A stretch of DNA of 39,579 bases from NCBI GenBank assembly GCA_020846255.1, contig JADLEH010000347.1:1-39579 (forward strand). Direction: 5' to 3'. Shown here one piece after another: positions 1-7,868 of this stretch; within the stretch, counting starts at the first letter, position 1, and each line of letters begins with the position of its first letter. The notes below the pieces were generated by a model. It saw only the letters and a program-made list of their open reading frames with translations. It was not told the DNA's origin and did no database searches. The stretch is from Propionibacteriaceae bacterium. GTDB taxonomy: Bacteria; Actinomycetota; Actinomycetes; Propionibacteriales; Propionibacteriaceae. A program made the position numbers and the translations under genes.

Positions 1-565
1 CGCTCTCGCGATCCCGGAAGGTCGCCTCACGTTCGGCGGGGTCACCGAGCTTGCCGGAGTCACCGTAGGAGGAGGCGGCGTCCTCGACACCGGGGGTCCG
101 GACGGTGGCACCTTCGTTGATGGCGCCGCGCCAGGCGCCGGTGGCGTAGCCCTCGGACTCGATGAAGCGCTTGAAGTTCTCCAGATCGTGTTCGGCCTGG
201 TTCCCGACGATGCCGAGCACGTCGCCGACCTTCTCCACGAAGCCTTCCGGCTCGAACTCCATCTCCAGGTGCACCTCGGTCCGGGTGGGCCCGATCGCAG
301 CGAAAGTGACCGCACCGGCGTTCGTCGCGCCCTCCACCGCTGCCCAGGCCACCTTGCGATCCGGCACCTGCTCGAGGACCTTGGCGACCCACTGGCGGCG
401 TACCCCGCCAAGCTCTGCCACCCATTCCAGCCGGTCGTCGCTGAGCTGGGTCACCTTCTCCACGCCGCCCATGAACTGCGGGAACTCCTCGAACTGCGTC
501 CACTGGTTGTAGACCGTGCGCAGCGGCACGTCCACAACGACCGTCTTCTCCACCTTGGTTGTCAT
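1..565 (-). CDS. SRPBCC-family protein (polyketide cyclase/dehydrase-like), 3' end cut by window edge
   Basis: Reads leftward off the window, so only the N-terminal 188 codons are seen. The protein opens with MTTKVEKTVVVDVPLRTVYN followed by a WTQFEEFPQFMGGVEKV-type stretch. This is the usual beginning of the START-like SRPBCC fold: a beta strand, then the helix that lines a hydrophobic pocket, with the W/F-rich 'PQF' turn. Later W and E residues fit the beta sheet. Members bind lipids or aromatic polyketides or act as stress proteins; the ligand cannot be told here. The start is the ATG at 563-565, preceded by a GTGAAAGGAGA ribosome site. The visible C-terminal part is rich in Asp, Ser and Glu and looks disordered. 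It is separated from the sugar operon by about 120 bp and has no evident link to it. Confidence 0.8.
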   Translation of the reverse strand, partial: MTTKVEKTVVVDVPLRTVYNQWTQFEEFPQFMGGVEKVTQLSDDRLEWVAELGGVRRQWVAKVLEQVPDRKVAWAAVEGATNAGAVTFAAIGPTRTEVHLEMEFEPEGFVEKVGDVLGIVGNQAEHDLENFKRFIESEGYATGAWRGAINEGATVRTPGVEDAASSYGDSGKLGDPAEREATFRDRES

Positions 566-687
566 TGGGTCTCCTTTCACTCTCACGAGATCTGTACCCA
601 TCTCCTGACCGCTTCGCCCACGGGATGTCGCCCAATCGGGGTCCAGCCGGCTGCCTGGATCACCGAGTGGCTGGCGGTCGTGTCTGC

Positions 688-1929
688 TCACAGAGTGCGG
701 ATCTGTGGCGTTGATCCGCTCGCGCAGACGGAGAGCTCGCCCGCAGGCGTCGGGATGGCGATGCCGAAGTTCGCTCCAGCGGTCGCGAGTTCGAGCACCG
801 GCCCGTCGACGATGATCCTCAGGACATCGCCGCGAGGCATCGTCCAGGCAGCATCACGGACCTGGATCGAGATGTCTGCCTGTCTGCAAGAGACGGTCGC
901 AACGGGTTGTGATCCGCGTCTGATCTCGAGATTGTCGTCGGCGACCGGAGTCCAGGTGATGTCGATTGCCAGGGCTGCGGCTGGGGTGCCCCCGGCTCCG
1001 GGTTCGCGGTGGTATCGCTCGATGTCGGGATGGGGAGTGGCTACCAGTCGGTCGCCCTGGAGGCTGAGCAGATGGGGGATGCTGTGGGCGCTCGCCCAGC
1101 CGGCATCGGGATCCGCGATGCCACGCATCCAGAACGAAAGACAAGGGCGCTGTTCGCTGTCGAGGAACAGCGATGGGGCGTAGTAGCTCGGCCCATAGGT
1201 GAGCCGCCCCCAGGTGTCGGCCCGGAATCTGCCGTCCGCGTACGAGCCGAGGGCGTAGGCCGCGTAGTGCAGGTTGTCGGCGTCCCATACCGAGGTGACC
1301 ATGGCGTACCGGTCCCCGATCGGGAGGACCTGTGGGCACTCCCACAGCGAACCCGTCCAGATCGGATCGGTGTCCTGGGTGGATCTGGCCAGCGCAACGC
1401 CGTCGTACCGCCAGCTGTCGAGCTTGTCCTCGGACACGTAGGTGAGTGCCATCGCGGTGCCGTCGCGGCTGCCGGCGCCGACGAACATGCGCCACAGGTC
1501 ACCCTCACGACGGACGAACGGATCACGGAAGGTGACGAGATCGAGCCCCTCCGGTGCGTCCGCCACGACGGCCCCCTTGTCCCAGCCGATCCACCCGGCA
1601 TCCGTCGGTGTGGCCGTCCGGATGCGACCGATCGCGTAGTCCGGCAGGTGGGTGGCGGTGTAGAACACTCTGGCTCGGTGGTCGTCGTCGATCACGAGCG
1701 AGCCGGTCCAGATGCCGTCGTCCCCTTCGCCGGGGGCGATCGCGACCGGGAGCTCTTGCAAGGAGAGGAGATCCTCGCCGCGCGCATGGCCCCAGTGGCA
1801 GTTGGGTTGCCAGACGGTCGCGTCCGGCACGTACTGGTAGAAGACGTCGTAGCCACCGTCGCGGTAGGTGATGCCGTGGGGGTCGTTGATCCAGCCGGTG
1901 GCGGGCGTGAAATGGAACTGCGGCCTCAC
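688..1929 (-). CDS. GH32 beta-fructosidase (levanase/invertase type)
   Basis: Retaining glycoside hydrolase that would release fructose from beta-fructosides such as sucrose, inulin-type or levan oligosaccharides. All three GH32 signatures are present: WINDPHG at residues 13-19 with the nucleophile Asp16, FRDPF with Arg135-Asp136-Pro137, and WECP with the acid/base Glu197. At 413 residues it holds the five-bladed propeller and a shortened beta-sandwich tail. No signal peptide is seen, so it probably acts in the cytoplasm on sugar imported by the ABC transporter. I place the start at the GTG ending at 1929, because the protein then begins four codons before the first propeller strand and lies 4 nt after the regulator's stop. 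The open frame extends 35 codons further, into the regulator gene, but that part has no family similarity. It is the last gene of the operon. No clear terminator follows. Confidence 0.9.
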   Translation of the reverse strand: MRPQFHFTPATGWINDPHGITYRDGGYDVFYQYVPDATVWQPNCHWGHARGEDLLSLQELPVAIAPGEGDDGIWTGSLVIDDDHRARVFYTATHLPDYAIGRIRTATPTDAGWIGWDKGAVVADAPEGLDLVTFRDPFVRREGDLWRMFVGAGSRDGTAMALTYVSEDKLDSWRYDGVALARSTQDTDPIWTGSLWECPQVLPIGDRYAMVTSVWDADNLHYAAYALGSYADGRFRADTWGRLTYGPSYYAPSLFLDSEQRPCLSFWMRGIADPDAGWASAHSIPHLLSLQGDRLVATPHPDIERYHREPGAGGTPAAALAIDITWTPVADDNLEIRRGSQPVATVSCRQADISIQVRDAAWTMPRGDVLRIIVDGPVLELATAGANFGIAIPTPAGELSVCASGSTPQIRTL

Positions 1930-1933
1930 TGCT

Positions 1934-2974
1934 TCAGCCGGCCGATTCGCGGGACACAAGCGGGCAGGCGAGCTTTGTGATCGCGCCGGGCGGCGCAGCG
2001 TCGAGTCCGAGCAGGATCCGGATGCCGGTGGCACCGAGTTCGTAGTGCGGGAGTTGGACGGTCGTCAGCGGTGGGCGCAGGTGGGCCGCGATCACTTCCT
2101 GGTTGTCGAAGCCGACGATGGCCAGATCGGTCGGGACCTTGAGCCCGCGGACCCGCACGGCGTCGTAGAGGCCCATGGCGACCCGGTCGTTGTGGCAGAA
2201 GACGGCGGTGACGTCCATCCGTTGGATCTTCTCGTAGGCGCCGTAGCCGCCTTCCTGGTTCGGCTCGGCATCGATCACGAGCGCAGGGTCGAACTGGACG
2301 CCTGCGGCCTTGAGCGCGTCCCGGTAACCGGCGAGACGGCCACTGCGGGCTGGTGATTCCCAAGTCGTGTTTATGAACGCGATCCGCCGATGGCCCTGCC
2401 GGAGGAGTTGCTCGGTTGCGCTGCGTCCCCCCTGGGCTTCGTCGGGAACAACGGCTCGGGCGTCGGAGCCGGGGGCGTAACAGTTGACCAGCACCATCTC
2501 TGCCGAATGCAGAGCTGGCGGCACGGAGATTTCGCGGTGGTACCACGTCGAGTAGAGGATTCCGCGAACCTGGTGTTCGAGCATCATGTCGATGGCTTCG
2601 CGTTCGACTTGGGTGTCCGATTCGGTGTTGGCTACCAGGAGGACGAACCCGTGCTTCCAGGCCTCGTCCTGAGCCCCGTGGATGATCTGGCCTGCGAAGG
2701 GCGTGGTAGCGACCCCGTCTGCGACGAGGCCGATGAACCTCGATGTCCCAGTCACCAGATTCTTGGCCAGCGCGTTGGGACGGTAGCCGAGGTCGTCGAT
2801 CGCGCGTTGAACCCGGAGGCGGGTGGCGTCGGAGAGGCGGACGTTCATACGTCCGTTCGCGACATAGGACACCGTCGCCACCGAGACGCCCGCGGCCTTG
2901 GCGACATCGTGCAGTGTCACCGGCGCTGAAGGGCCGGTCTCGAGGTCAGAACCCAAACGTTCCATTTTGGTCAC
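1934..2974 (-). CDS. LacI-family transcriptional regulator of the fructoside operon
   Basis: 346 residues, the usual LacI/PurR length. Residues 19-45 form the helix-turn-helix (VTLHDVAKAAGVSVATVSY), 62-73 the hinge helix (LGYRPNALAKNL), and the rest a periplasmic-binding-protein-like effector domain that would bind a sugar ligand. The gene sits inside the operon between permease and hydrolase genes; the GTG start at 2974 lies directly after the upstream permease's stop (TAGGGTG). An ATG three codons downstream (2963-2965) with AGGGTGA before it is an equally good start. The likely targets are the two AAACGTTT-centred palindromes near 7622-7673 upstream of the first operon gene, which match the CpG-centred operators of this family; that link is an inference. 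It would give autoregulation and release by an imported fructoside or its phosphate. Confidence 0.92.
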   Translation of the reverse strand: MTKMERLGSDLETGPSAPVTLHDVAKAAGVSVATVSYVANGRMNVRLSDATRLRVQRAIDDLGYRPNALAKNLVTGTSRFIGLVADGVATTPFAGQIIHGAQDEAWKHGFVLLVANTESDTQVEREAIDMMLEHQVRGILYSTWYHREISVPPALHSAEMVLVNCYAPGSDARAVVPDEAQGGRSATEQLLRQGHRRIAFINTTWESPARSGRLAGYRDALKAAGVQFDPALVIDAEPNQEGGYGAYEKIQRMDVTAVFCHNDRVAMGLYDAVRVRGLKVPTDLAIVGFDNQEVIAAHLRPPLTTVQLPHYELGATGIRILLGLDAAPPGAITKLACPLVSRESAG

Positions 2975-2975
2975 C

Positions 2976-3863
2976 CTAACCTTTGGTAGCGCCGCTTTCG
3001 AGGCCGTAGATGATGGCTCGGTTCATGATCAGGAAGACCAGGAGCAGCGGGGTCACTGTGACACAGACCGCGGCGAAGGTCGCCGTCCAGTCCACTGATC
3101 CCATCGCGCCGATGAAGTTCTGCAGGCCTAGAGGGATGGTCTTGAGGTTCTCCTGAAACACGAAGGTGTTGGCGAAGATGAAGTCGTTCCAGATGAAGAT
3201 GCCGTTGACGAACACCACGGTGATGACAGTGTTCGTCGACAAGGGCATCGTGATCTCGAAGAAGACCCGGAAGGGTCCGGCACCATCGAGCGAGGCCGCC
3301 TCATAGAGTTCCCGAGGGATGTACTCGAAGAAGGACACGAACAGGTACACCGAGGTGGGCAGAGCGAACCCCACCAGCGGGATGATCATGGACTGGTAGG
3401 TGTTCAGCAACCCGACCCGGGAGTAGTTGATGAACAGCGGTACGAGGGCGATCTGGACCGGCACGATGATGCCGAGGAGGAAAGCACCCATGACCACCTT
3501 GCTGCCCTTGAAGCCGAGGACCTTGATGGCGTAGGCCGCCATCATGCCCAACATCACGATCAGAAGGCTGGAGACGCCGGTCACGACGAAGCTGTTGAAG
3601 ATGTAGCGGGCGAGGTCGGCGGACTGGAACGCCCGGGCGTAGTTGTCCAAGGTGAGCGCCGAGGGGATGCCGAACGCGTTTCCGGACGCGAACTCCTGGG
3701 CTGGCCGGAGACTGGTGATGAACAGCCAGAGCAGTGGATAGACCTGCACGGCCACAATCAAGACGACCAGAAGGCTGGCGAACTTGCGGCCCAGGTGCAG
3801 CCGGCGCCGCCGCTCGGCAGCAGATACGTCGCGGGTCCAGACGTCGTTCAATTGAGTGGTCAT
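2976..3863 (-). CDS. ABC sugar transporter permease, MalG/UgpE type
   Basis: Inner-membrane permease of a CUT1-type carbohydrate importer, 295 residues. It has a charged cytoplasmic N-terminus, a first membrane span at about 30-51, and five further spans. The EAA loop that docks on the ATPase is at about 188-207 (YEAASLDGAGPFRVFFEITM). I chose the ATG at 3861-3863, which overlaps the upstream permease stop in an ATGA arrangement (3860-3863), a sign of translational coupling; the open frame extends further upstream but only as antisense noise within the other permease. No ATPase gene is in the operon, as is common for actinomycete and Bacillus CUT1 systems, which share a MsmK/MsiK-type ATPase encoded elsewhere. 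Confidence 0.93.
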   Translation of the reverse strand: MTTQLNDVWTRDVSAAERRRRLHLGRKFASLLVVLIVAVQVYPLLWLFITSLRPAQEFASGNAFGIPSALTLDNYARAFQSADLARYIFNSFVVTGVSSLLIVMLGMMAAYAIKVLGFKGSKVVMGAFLLGIIVPVQIALVPLFINYSRVGLLNTYQSMIIPLVGFALPTSVYLFVSFFEYIPRELYEAASLDGAGPFRVFFEITMPLSTNTVITVVFVNGIFIWNDFIFANTFVFQENLKTIPLGLQNFIGAMGSVDWTATFAAVCVTVTPLLLVFLIMNRAIIYGLESGATKG

Positions 3864-4744
3864 GCGGTTTCCGCCCCCCGTCGAAGCAGCAGCAGGATGA
3901 GGCCGACAGCGACCACACACTCGATGACGATGAAGACCGCGATGCTGCTGGCGTAGCCGAAATCGGTGCTGCGGAACGCGGTCTTGAACATGTAGGTGGT
4001 GAGCAGTTCGGAGGATTGCCCCGGTCCCCCGTTGGTCAGCAGGTAGGGGATGTCGAAGCCGCGAAGGCTGTAGGTCGAGGCCATGATCATGGTGGTCACC
4101 CAGACGGGCCGGATGTAAGGGAAGCGGACGTTTGCGAAGACCTGCCAGGTCGATGCCCCATCGAGGCGGGCCGCCTCTTCGAGCTCCTTCGGCACGGCGA
4201 GGATCGCGGCGTAGAGGATCAGCATGTACAGGCCGGTGAACCGCCACCCCTCGGGGGCAGACACGGCCACGAGAACGGTGCTGACCTCCGAGAGCCAGGG
4301 CCTGGCGAGGTCGCCGAGGCCGACCGATGCCAGCAACTGGTTGATGAGGCCGGCTGGTTCATAGGAGTAGATCCGCTGGAAGAGGAAGGCGATCGCAACC
4401 GTCGAGATGATCGCGGGAAGCAGGTACAGGGTCTTCGCCACTTCCTTGCCCCGCCCGGCATAGCTCAGCAGGTTGGCGACGAACAGCGAGACGCCGAGCT
4501 GGAAGAACAGGCACACCGCCAGGTAGACCATGGTGTTGGCGAAGGCCCGCCAGAAGATCGGGTCAGCGGTGAACATCTTGACGTAGTTGCTGAATCCCAC
4601 CGCCTGGAGGTCGGTGACTCCGTCCCAGCTGAAGAAGCTGAGCACAAGCGACTGGACGATGGGCAGCGCCACGGCGAGCGCATAGAGCACCAAGGGTGGC
4701 AGCAGGAACACCAGCACCGATGCGCGGGAGCGTCCTGGAAGCAT
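3860..4744 (-). CDS. ABC sugar transporter permease, MalF/UgpA type
   Basis: Partner permease, 294 residues, with six predicted membrane spans (first at about 10-30) and an EAA loop at about 189-210 (EEAARLDGASTWQVFANVRF). It forms the heterodimeric channel with the downstream permease for import of a fructo-oligosaccharide or similar sugar. The ATG at 4742-4744 has an AAAGGA site 6 nt upstream. It is separated from the binding-protein gene by 58 bp that contain a very strong hairpin (4764-4795), so it is probably expressed at a lower level than the binding protein. The substrate is inferred from the flanking GH32 genes. Confidence 0.93.
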   Translation of the reverse strand: MLPGRSRASVLVFLLPPLVLYALAVALPIVQSLVLSFFSWDGVTDLQAVGFSNYVKMFTADPIFWRAFANTMVYLAVCLFFQLGVSLFVANLLSYAGRGKEVAKTLYLLPAIISTVAIAFLFQRIYSYEPAGLINQLLASVGLGDLARPWLSEVSTVLVAVSAPEGWRFTGLYMLILYAAILAVPKELEEAARLDGASTWQVFANVRFPYIRPVWVTTMIMASTYSLRGFDIPYLLTNGGPGQSSELLTTYMFKTAFRSTDFGYASSIAVFIVIECVVAVGLILLLLRRGAETA

Positions 4745-4763
4745 GTGCGGTCCTTTGTTGGGG

Positions 4764-4795
4764 CCGGGTGCCGCCGAGGGGCGGGCGGCACCCGG
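4764..4795 (-). promoter_or_regulatory. 12-bp intercistronic hairpin between binding-protein and permease genes
   Basis: CCGGGTGCCGCC at 4764-4775 is perfectly complementary to GGCGGCACCCGG at 4784-4795, with an 8-nt loop. It lies 8 nt after the stop of the binding-protein gene and about 20 nt before the permease start. No U-run follows, so partial termination or protection of the upstream mRNA from 3' exonucleases is more likely than full termination. Comparable hairpins in maltose-type operons raise binding protein over permease; that role is inferred here. Confidence 0.75.
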
Positions 4796-4802
4796 CGAGG
4801 GG

Positions 4803-6131
4803 TTAGCCGAAGAACTTGGGTCCGTTCTCGGCGATGGAGGCGTCGATCTTCTGCTCGAAGTCAGCCGGGGTGCTGTCGCCCTGCACCAGCAGTGTCAGTT
4901 CCTGCTGCATCAAGGTGTTGGTCGTCGGATCGAGCTTGGTGTCCCAGGGGAACGCGATCTTCTCGCCGAGGTTGTCGACTTCGGCGAGCGCCCGCTTGTA
5001 CAGGTCGCTGGAACCGTCCGGGATGGTCGGTTGGTAACCCTTCATCGGGGTGAGATGCCCAGACGCGGCCAGGCGCTCGGAGTAGTTGTCGAGGACGAAC
5101 TTGAGGAAGTCCTTCATCAGCGGGTCGTAGGTCTGCTGGCTGATCGCCATGCCGATGCCCGACACGACTGTGAACTCGTTGTCGGCGGTCACGGCGCCGT
5201 CTACGGTCGGCAGGGTGAAGAAGTCGATGTTGTCGCGGACGTCGGCGGAGAGGTCCTTGCTGGTGAGGCTGGCGAGTTCCCAGGTACCGATCTGGTACGT
5301 CGCGGACTTGCCACTGGTGAACAGGTCACGAGCATCGGTGTAGCCCTGCGAGGAGAAGCCATCCTGGAAGCACTCGTTCGAGCCGAGATCGGCCATCCAC
5401 TGCACGGCCTTCGAGCCCACCCCGTCGCTGATCTTGGCGTCGCCCTTCTTGAGCTGGTCGACGTAGCTCGGACCGGCCAGCCGGAACGGCTGGTAGGACA
5501 TGTAGCGCAGCAGCGGCCATCCGTCCTGCCCATCAACCGAGATCGGGATGACACCGGAGTCGCGCAGCGGCTTGCACAAGGAGATGACGTCGTCGAGGGT
5601 CTTCGGAACGCTCACTCCGGCCTTCTCGAACAGCGCCTTGTTGTACCAGAAGAACTCCATCTCGAACTCGAACGGCACCATGTAAAGGCCGCCATCGTCG
5701 AACCGCTGGTAGTCGAGCGCAAGGGGACGGTACTTGTCGTACATCCCAAGGTCGGTGAGCACCTTCTGGACGTCGACCAACTTGCCCTGCTTGACCAGCT
5801 TCTGAGTGAAAGGGGTCGCGTCGGTGTCGAACAGCTCCGGGAGCTGGTTGGCCGCGGCCAGTGTCTGAAGCTTCTGGAGGTAGGAGGGCCGGTCCGGGGT
5901 CGTGATCAGGTTCAGAGAGAAGCCAGGGTGCTTGGCGGCGTACTCGTCCGCGAGCTTCTTCACGATGCTGATCACCGACCCATCTGCGGGACGGGACAAG
6001 AGCCAAGAGATCTGCCTGGGCACGATCTCCGTGGCTGTGGGGTTCGGCTGGGCGGCAGAGCCGGAGCAACCGGTGAGGGCCAGCGCGAGCGCCGTCACCG
6101 CCCCGGCGAGCGCGACAAGTTGTTTCTTCAT
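4803..6131 (-). CDS. ABC transporter sugar-binding lipoprotein
   Basis: 442-residue extracellular solute-binding protein of family 1. It starts with MKKQLVALAGAVTALALALTGC: charged n-region, hydrophobic core and lipobox LTGC, so Cys22 would be lipidated and the protein anchored outside the membrane. The body has the usual features of the class, such as an N-lobe strand followed by 'LADEYAAKHPGFSL' and aromatic-rich 'FEFEMEFFWYNKALFEKAGV'. The start is the ATG at 6129-6131 with a strong GGAGGAG site at 6 nt. The longer open frame running into the upstream gene is not supported. It captures the oligosaccharide for the two permeases encoded downstream. Confidence 0.93.
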   Translation of the reverse strand: MKKQLVALAGAVTALALALTGCSGSAAQPNPTATEIVPRQISWLLSRPADGSVISIVKKLADEYAAKHPGFSLNLITTPDRPSYLQKLQTLAAANQLPELFDTDATPFTQKLVKQGKLVDVQKVLTDLGMYDKYRPLALDYQRFDDGGLYMVPFEFEMEFFWYNKALFEKAGVSVPKTLDDVISLCKPLRDSGVIPISVDGQDGWPLLRYMSYQPFRLAGPSYVDQLKKGDAKISDGVGSKAVQWMADLGSNECFQDGFSSQGYTDARDLFTSGKSATYQIGTWELASLTSKDLSADVRDNIDFFTLPTVDGAVTADNEFTVVSGIGMAISQQTYDPLMKDFLKFVLDNYSERLAASGHLTPMKGYQPTIPDGSSDLYKRALAEVDNLGEKIAFPWDTKLDPTTNTLMQQELTLLVQGDSTPADFEQKIDASIAENGPKFFG

Positions 6132-6160
6132 TGCGTTTCTCCTCCTTGAGAGAGTGTTAT

Positions 6161-7606
6161 CTATCTGGTTGCGATTGAGACGTTGGTGAAGGTCGCGGCG
6201 CCCTCGCCGACGAAAAAGCCGAGCGAACCCGCGCGCCTGTCGTACATACGTGCGCTCATCGCGACCTGGTCGTTGACGTAGGTCACGCAGATGGTGCCGT
6301 CCACAACGATCCGCAGGGTGTACCGCCCCCCGGTAGCGGGGAGTTGCCGTTCGAGTTCGGGGGCGAACGGCACATCTCCGGAGATCTGCCATTGGGCAGG
6401 GCCAGTGCGGGGACGCGGCCAGCGGTCAAAGACCAGCCGGTTCCGCCGAGGCTCGATGCGGATCAGGTATCCCTCCGACCCGTCGTCGGACGCTCGCAGA
6501 ACCACACCGCACTCAACCGTGTGCGGATCCGCATCGATCGTCGCCTCGAACAGGTACTGGTCAGGCAGGTTGTCAGTGACCGCGACAGCGGAGCTGTCCG
6601 GGGCGCTTGCACGCCATCCGGAACTCGTCACACTCCAATCCCCCACGACCGGTCGCGGCTCGACAGTCCCACGCTGCCTGAAGCTCTCCGCCAAGGCGCT
6701 CGGCATGCCGAAGGCAAGCGTGCCGTCTTCGAGGGCTCGCGCCTGATGCACCGCGAGCGATCCGGCCCATTCCCACGCGCCGTCATCGGTTTCGCCAGCC
6801 CGTGTGGGAATCCATCCGGCGAAGTATCGGCGACCGGCGTGTTCCAGAGACTTCGCGGCGTAGAACCCGCGACCGTCGACAGTGTCCATCATCGGGACCG
6901 ACCATGGCCCGTGAGCTGTCGGCCCCGTTCGGTAGTGGGTGGCGAAACGATCCGAAAACTCCGAGTACACCAAGTACCAGGTTCCGGCCAACAAGAAGAC
7001 CTCCGGGCACTCGATCGCCACGTACCGGTTCGGGGCCCAGAACTCGCCCTCGAAAGCCCAACTGGCCAGGTCCGTCGAGACGTACTCCAGGATGACACCC
7101 CGCCGGCGGTCGGCCCCGCCTCTCCGGCGCGCGATGACCAACAGCCGCCACGGCCCATCCTCCTCAGGCCGGAAGACGAACGGGTCGCGGAAGTCGACCG
7201 GCTCGTAGCCCTCGGGCGCACCGAAGGTGTGATCAGGATGCTTCTGCCACGCACCACCCGCTTCGGCGGTCGCATGCATCACAAGCTGCTGCGCCGGACG
7301 ACCCGGTGCATGGAAGCGGGCGTTGTAGCCGGTGTAGAAGGCGTGGCGGACACCCGCCGACTCGATGACGCTGCCGGTGTAGACGTTCAGATCGGGAGCC
7401 GACTCGCCGCCCTGCGGAAGGGACACCCCCAGATCGGCAAAGGCTGCGAAGTCGTCGGTCTCGTAGCAGTGCCAGGCCATACCGGGACGGGACGGATCCC
7501 TGGCGTCATGCAGGTAGTACAGCTGGGCGCATCCACCACCGGCGGTGAACGGGATCACGTCACCCACCCAGCCGTCTAGCGGCTTCACGAACACTGGCTC
7601 ACTCAC
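6161..7606 (-). CDS. GH32-like hydrolase with atypical nucleophile motif, first gene of the operon
   Basis: 481 residues. Residues 1-330 form a five-bladed propeller of the GH32/68 clan. Residues 139-143 read FRDPF and 198-201 IECP (acid/base Glu199), both as in GH32. The first motif is GWVGDVIPF (Asp16 as presumed nucleophile) in place of the standard WxNDPNG. Residues about 335-481 form a concanavalin-like beta-sandwich ending in AGSLGFFVGEGAATFTNVSI, typical of the GH32 C-terminal module. No signal peptide is seen, so cytoplasmic action is expected. The start is the GTG at 7604-7606 with AAAGGTG upstream, directly behind the two operators. It is the first gene of the operon, 29 bp before the binding-protein gene. 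It may cleave a different fructoside linkage from the canonical GH32 at the operon end; this is inference. Confidence 0.85.
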   Translation of the reverse strand: MSEPVFVKPLDGWVGDVIPFTAGGGCAQLYYLHDARDPSRPGMAWHCYETDDFAAFADLGVSLPQGGESAPDLNVYTGSVIESAGVRHAFYTGYNARFHAPGRPAQQLVMHATAEAGGAWQKHPDHTFGAPEGYEPVDFRDPFVFRPEEDGPWRLLVIARRRGGADRRRGVILEYVSTDLASWAFEGEFWAPNRYVAIECPEVFLLAGTWYLVYSEFSDRFATHYRTGPTAHGPWSVPMMDTVDGRGFYAAKSLEHAGRRYFAGWIPTRAGETDDGAWEWAGSLAVHQARALEDGTLAFGMPSALAESFRQRGTVEPRPVVGDWSVTSSGWRASAPDSSAVAVTDNLPDQYLFEATIDADPHTVECGVVLRASDDGSEGYLIRIEPRRNRLVFDRWPRPRTGPAQWQISGDVPFAPELERQLPATGGRYTLRIVVDGTICVTYVNDQVAMSARMYDRRAGSLGFFVGEGAATFTNVSIATR

Positions 7607-7621
7607 TATGGCACCTTTGCG

Positions 7622-7634
7622 TAAACGTTTAATC
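7622..7634 (-). promoter_or_regulatory. LacI-type operator O1 (proximal)
   Basis: Perfect 10-bp palindrome TAAACGTTTA at 7622-7631 inside the 14-mer GATTAAACGTTTAC (minus strand). A CpG-centred AAACGTTT core is typical of LacI/CcpA/ScrR-class operators. It lies 16 bp before the GTG start of the first operon gene, between the putative promoter and the ribosome site, where a bound repressor would block transcription. The presumed ligand is the LacI-family protein encoded at 1934-2974. Confidence 0.75.
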
Positions 7635-7662
7635 GGAACTTAGCACGTCCGCCTGGGGATGC

Positions 7663-7676
7663 GCAAACGTTTAATC
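7663..7676 (-). promoter_or_regulatory. LacI-type operator O2 (distal), with promoter between the two operators
   Basis: Second copy, GATTAAACGTTTGC on the minus strand, with AAACGTTT at 7665-7672. Its core is exactly 42 bp from that of O1, close to four helical turns, so both sites face the same side of the helix. Between them a weak TTGCGC ... TGCTAAGTT pair could serve as -35 and extended -10. The pair suits looping or cooperative binding by one dimeric or tetrameric repressor. Confidence 0.7.
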
Positions 7677-7697
7677 ATCAACCGCCCGTCCAGTGGC

Positions 7698-7714
7698 GGC
7701 AGGGAGTCCCTGCC
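7698..7714 (-). terminator. Possible terminator hairpin behind the STAND/WD40 gene
   Basis: GGCAGGG (7698-7704), 3-nt loop, CCCTGCC (7708-7714). It lies about 150 bp past the stop of the minus-strand WD40 gene and just upstream of the operator region of the sugar operon, where insulation would be useful. No U-run follows, so termination is only a guess. Confidence 0.3.
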
Positions 7715-7868
7715 CCGCTAACTAGCTAGCTGACCCGGTCGGGCCTGGGATTCGACCGCCTCATCAACGACCTGGGTTGATCTGCCAACGAGTTGGTGGG
7801 GCCGGTCGGACGCCGGGCATCGTATGCCGAGCGGCACCATTTCACAGGCCATCCTGCAGCAGGCCCGT

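Noticed and set aside
1009..2929. Plus-strand frames antisense to the GH32 and LacI genes
   Set aside because: High-GC third-position shadow frames; the minus-strand genes have complete family signatures.
3734..6149. Very long plus-strand open frames (3734-5053 and 4743-6149)
   Set aside because: They lie fully antisense to the permease and binding-protein genes, have E/R/G/V-rich artefact composition and no motifs.
6344..7579. 411-codon plus-strand frame
   Set aside because: Antisense to the first GH32-like gene, no recognisable domain or ribosome site.
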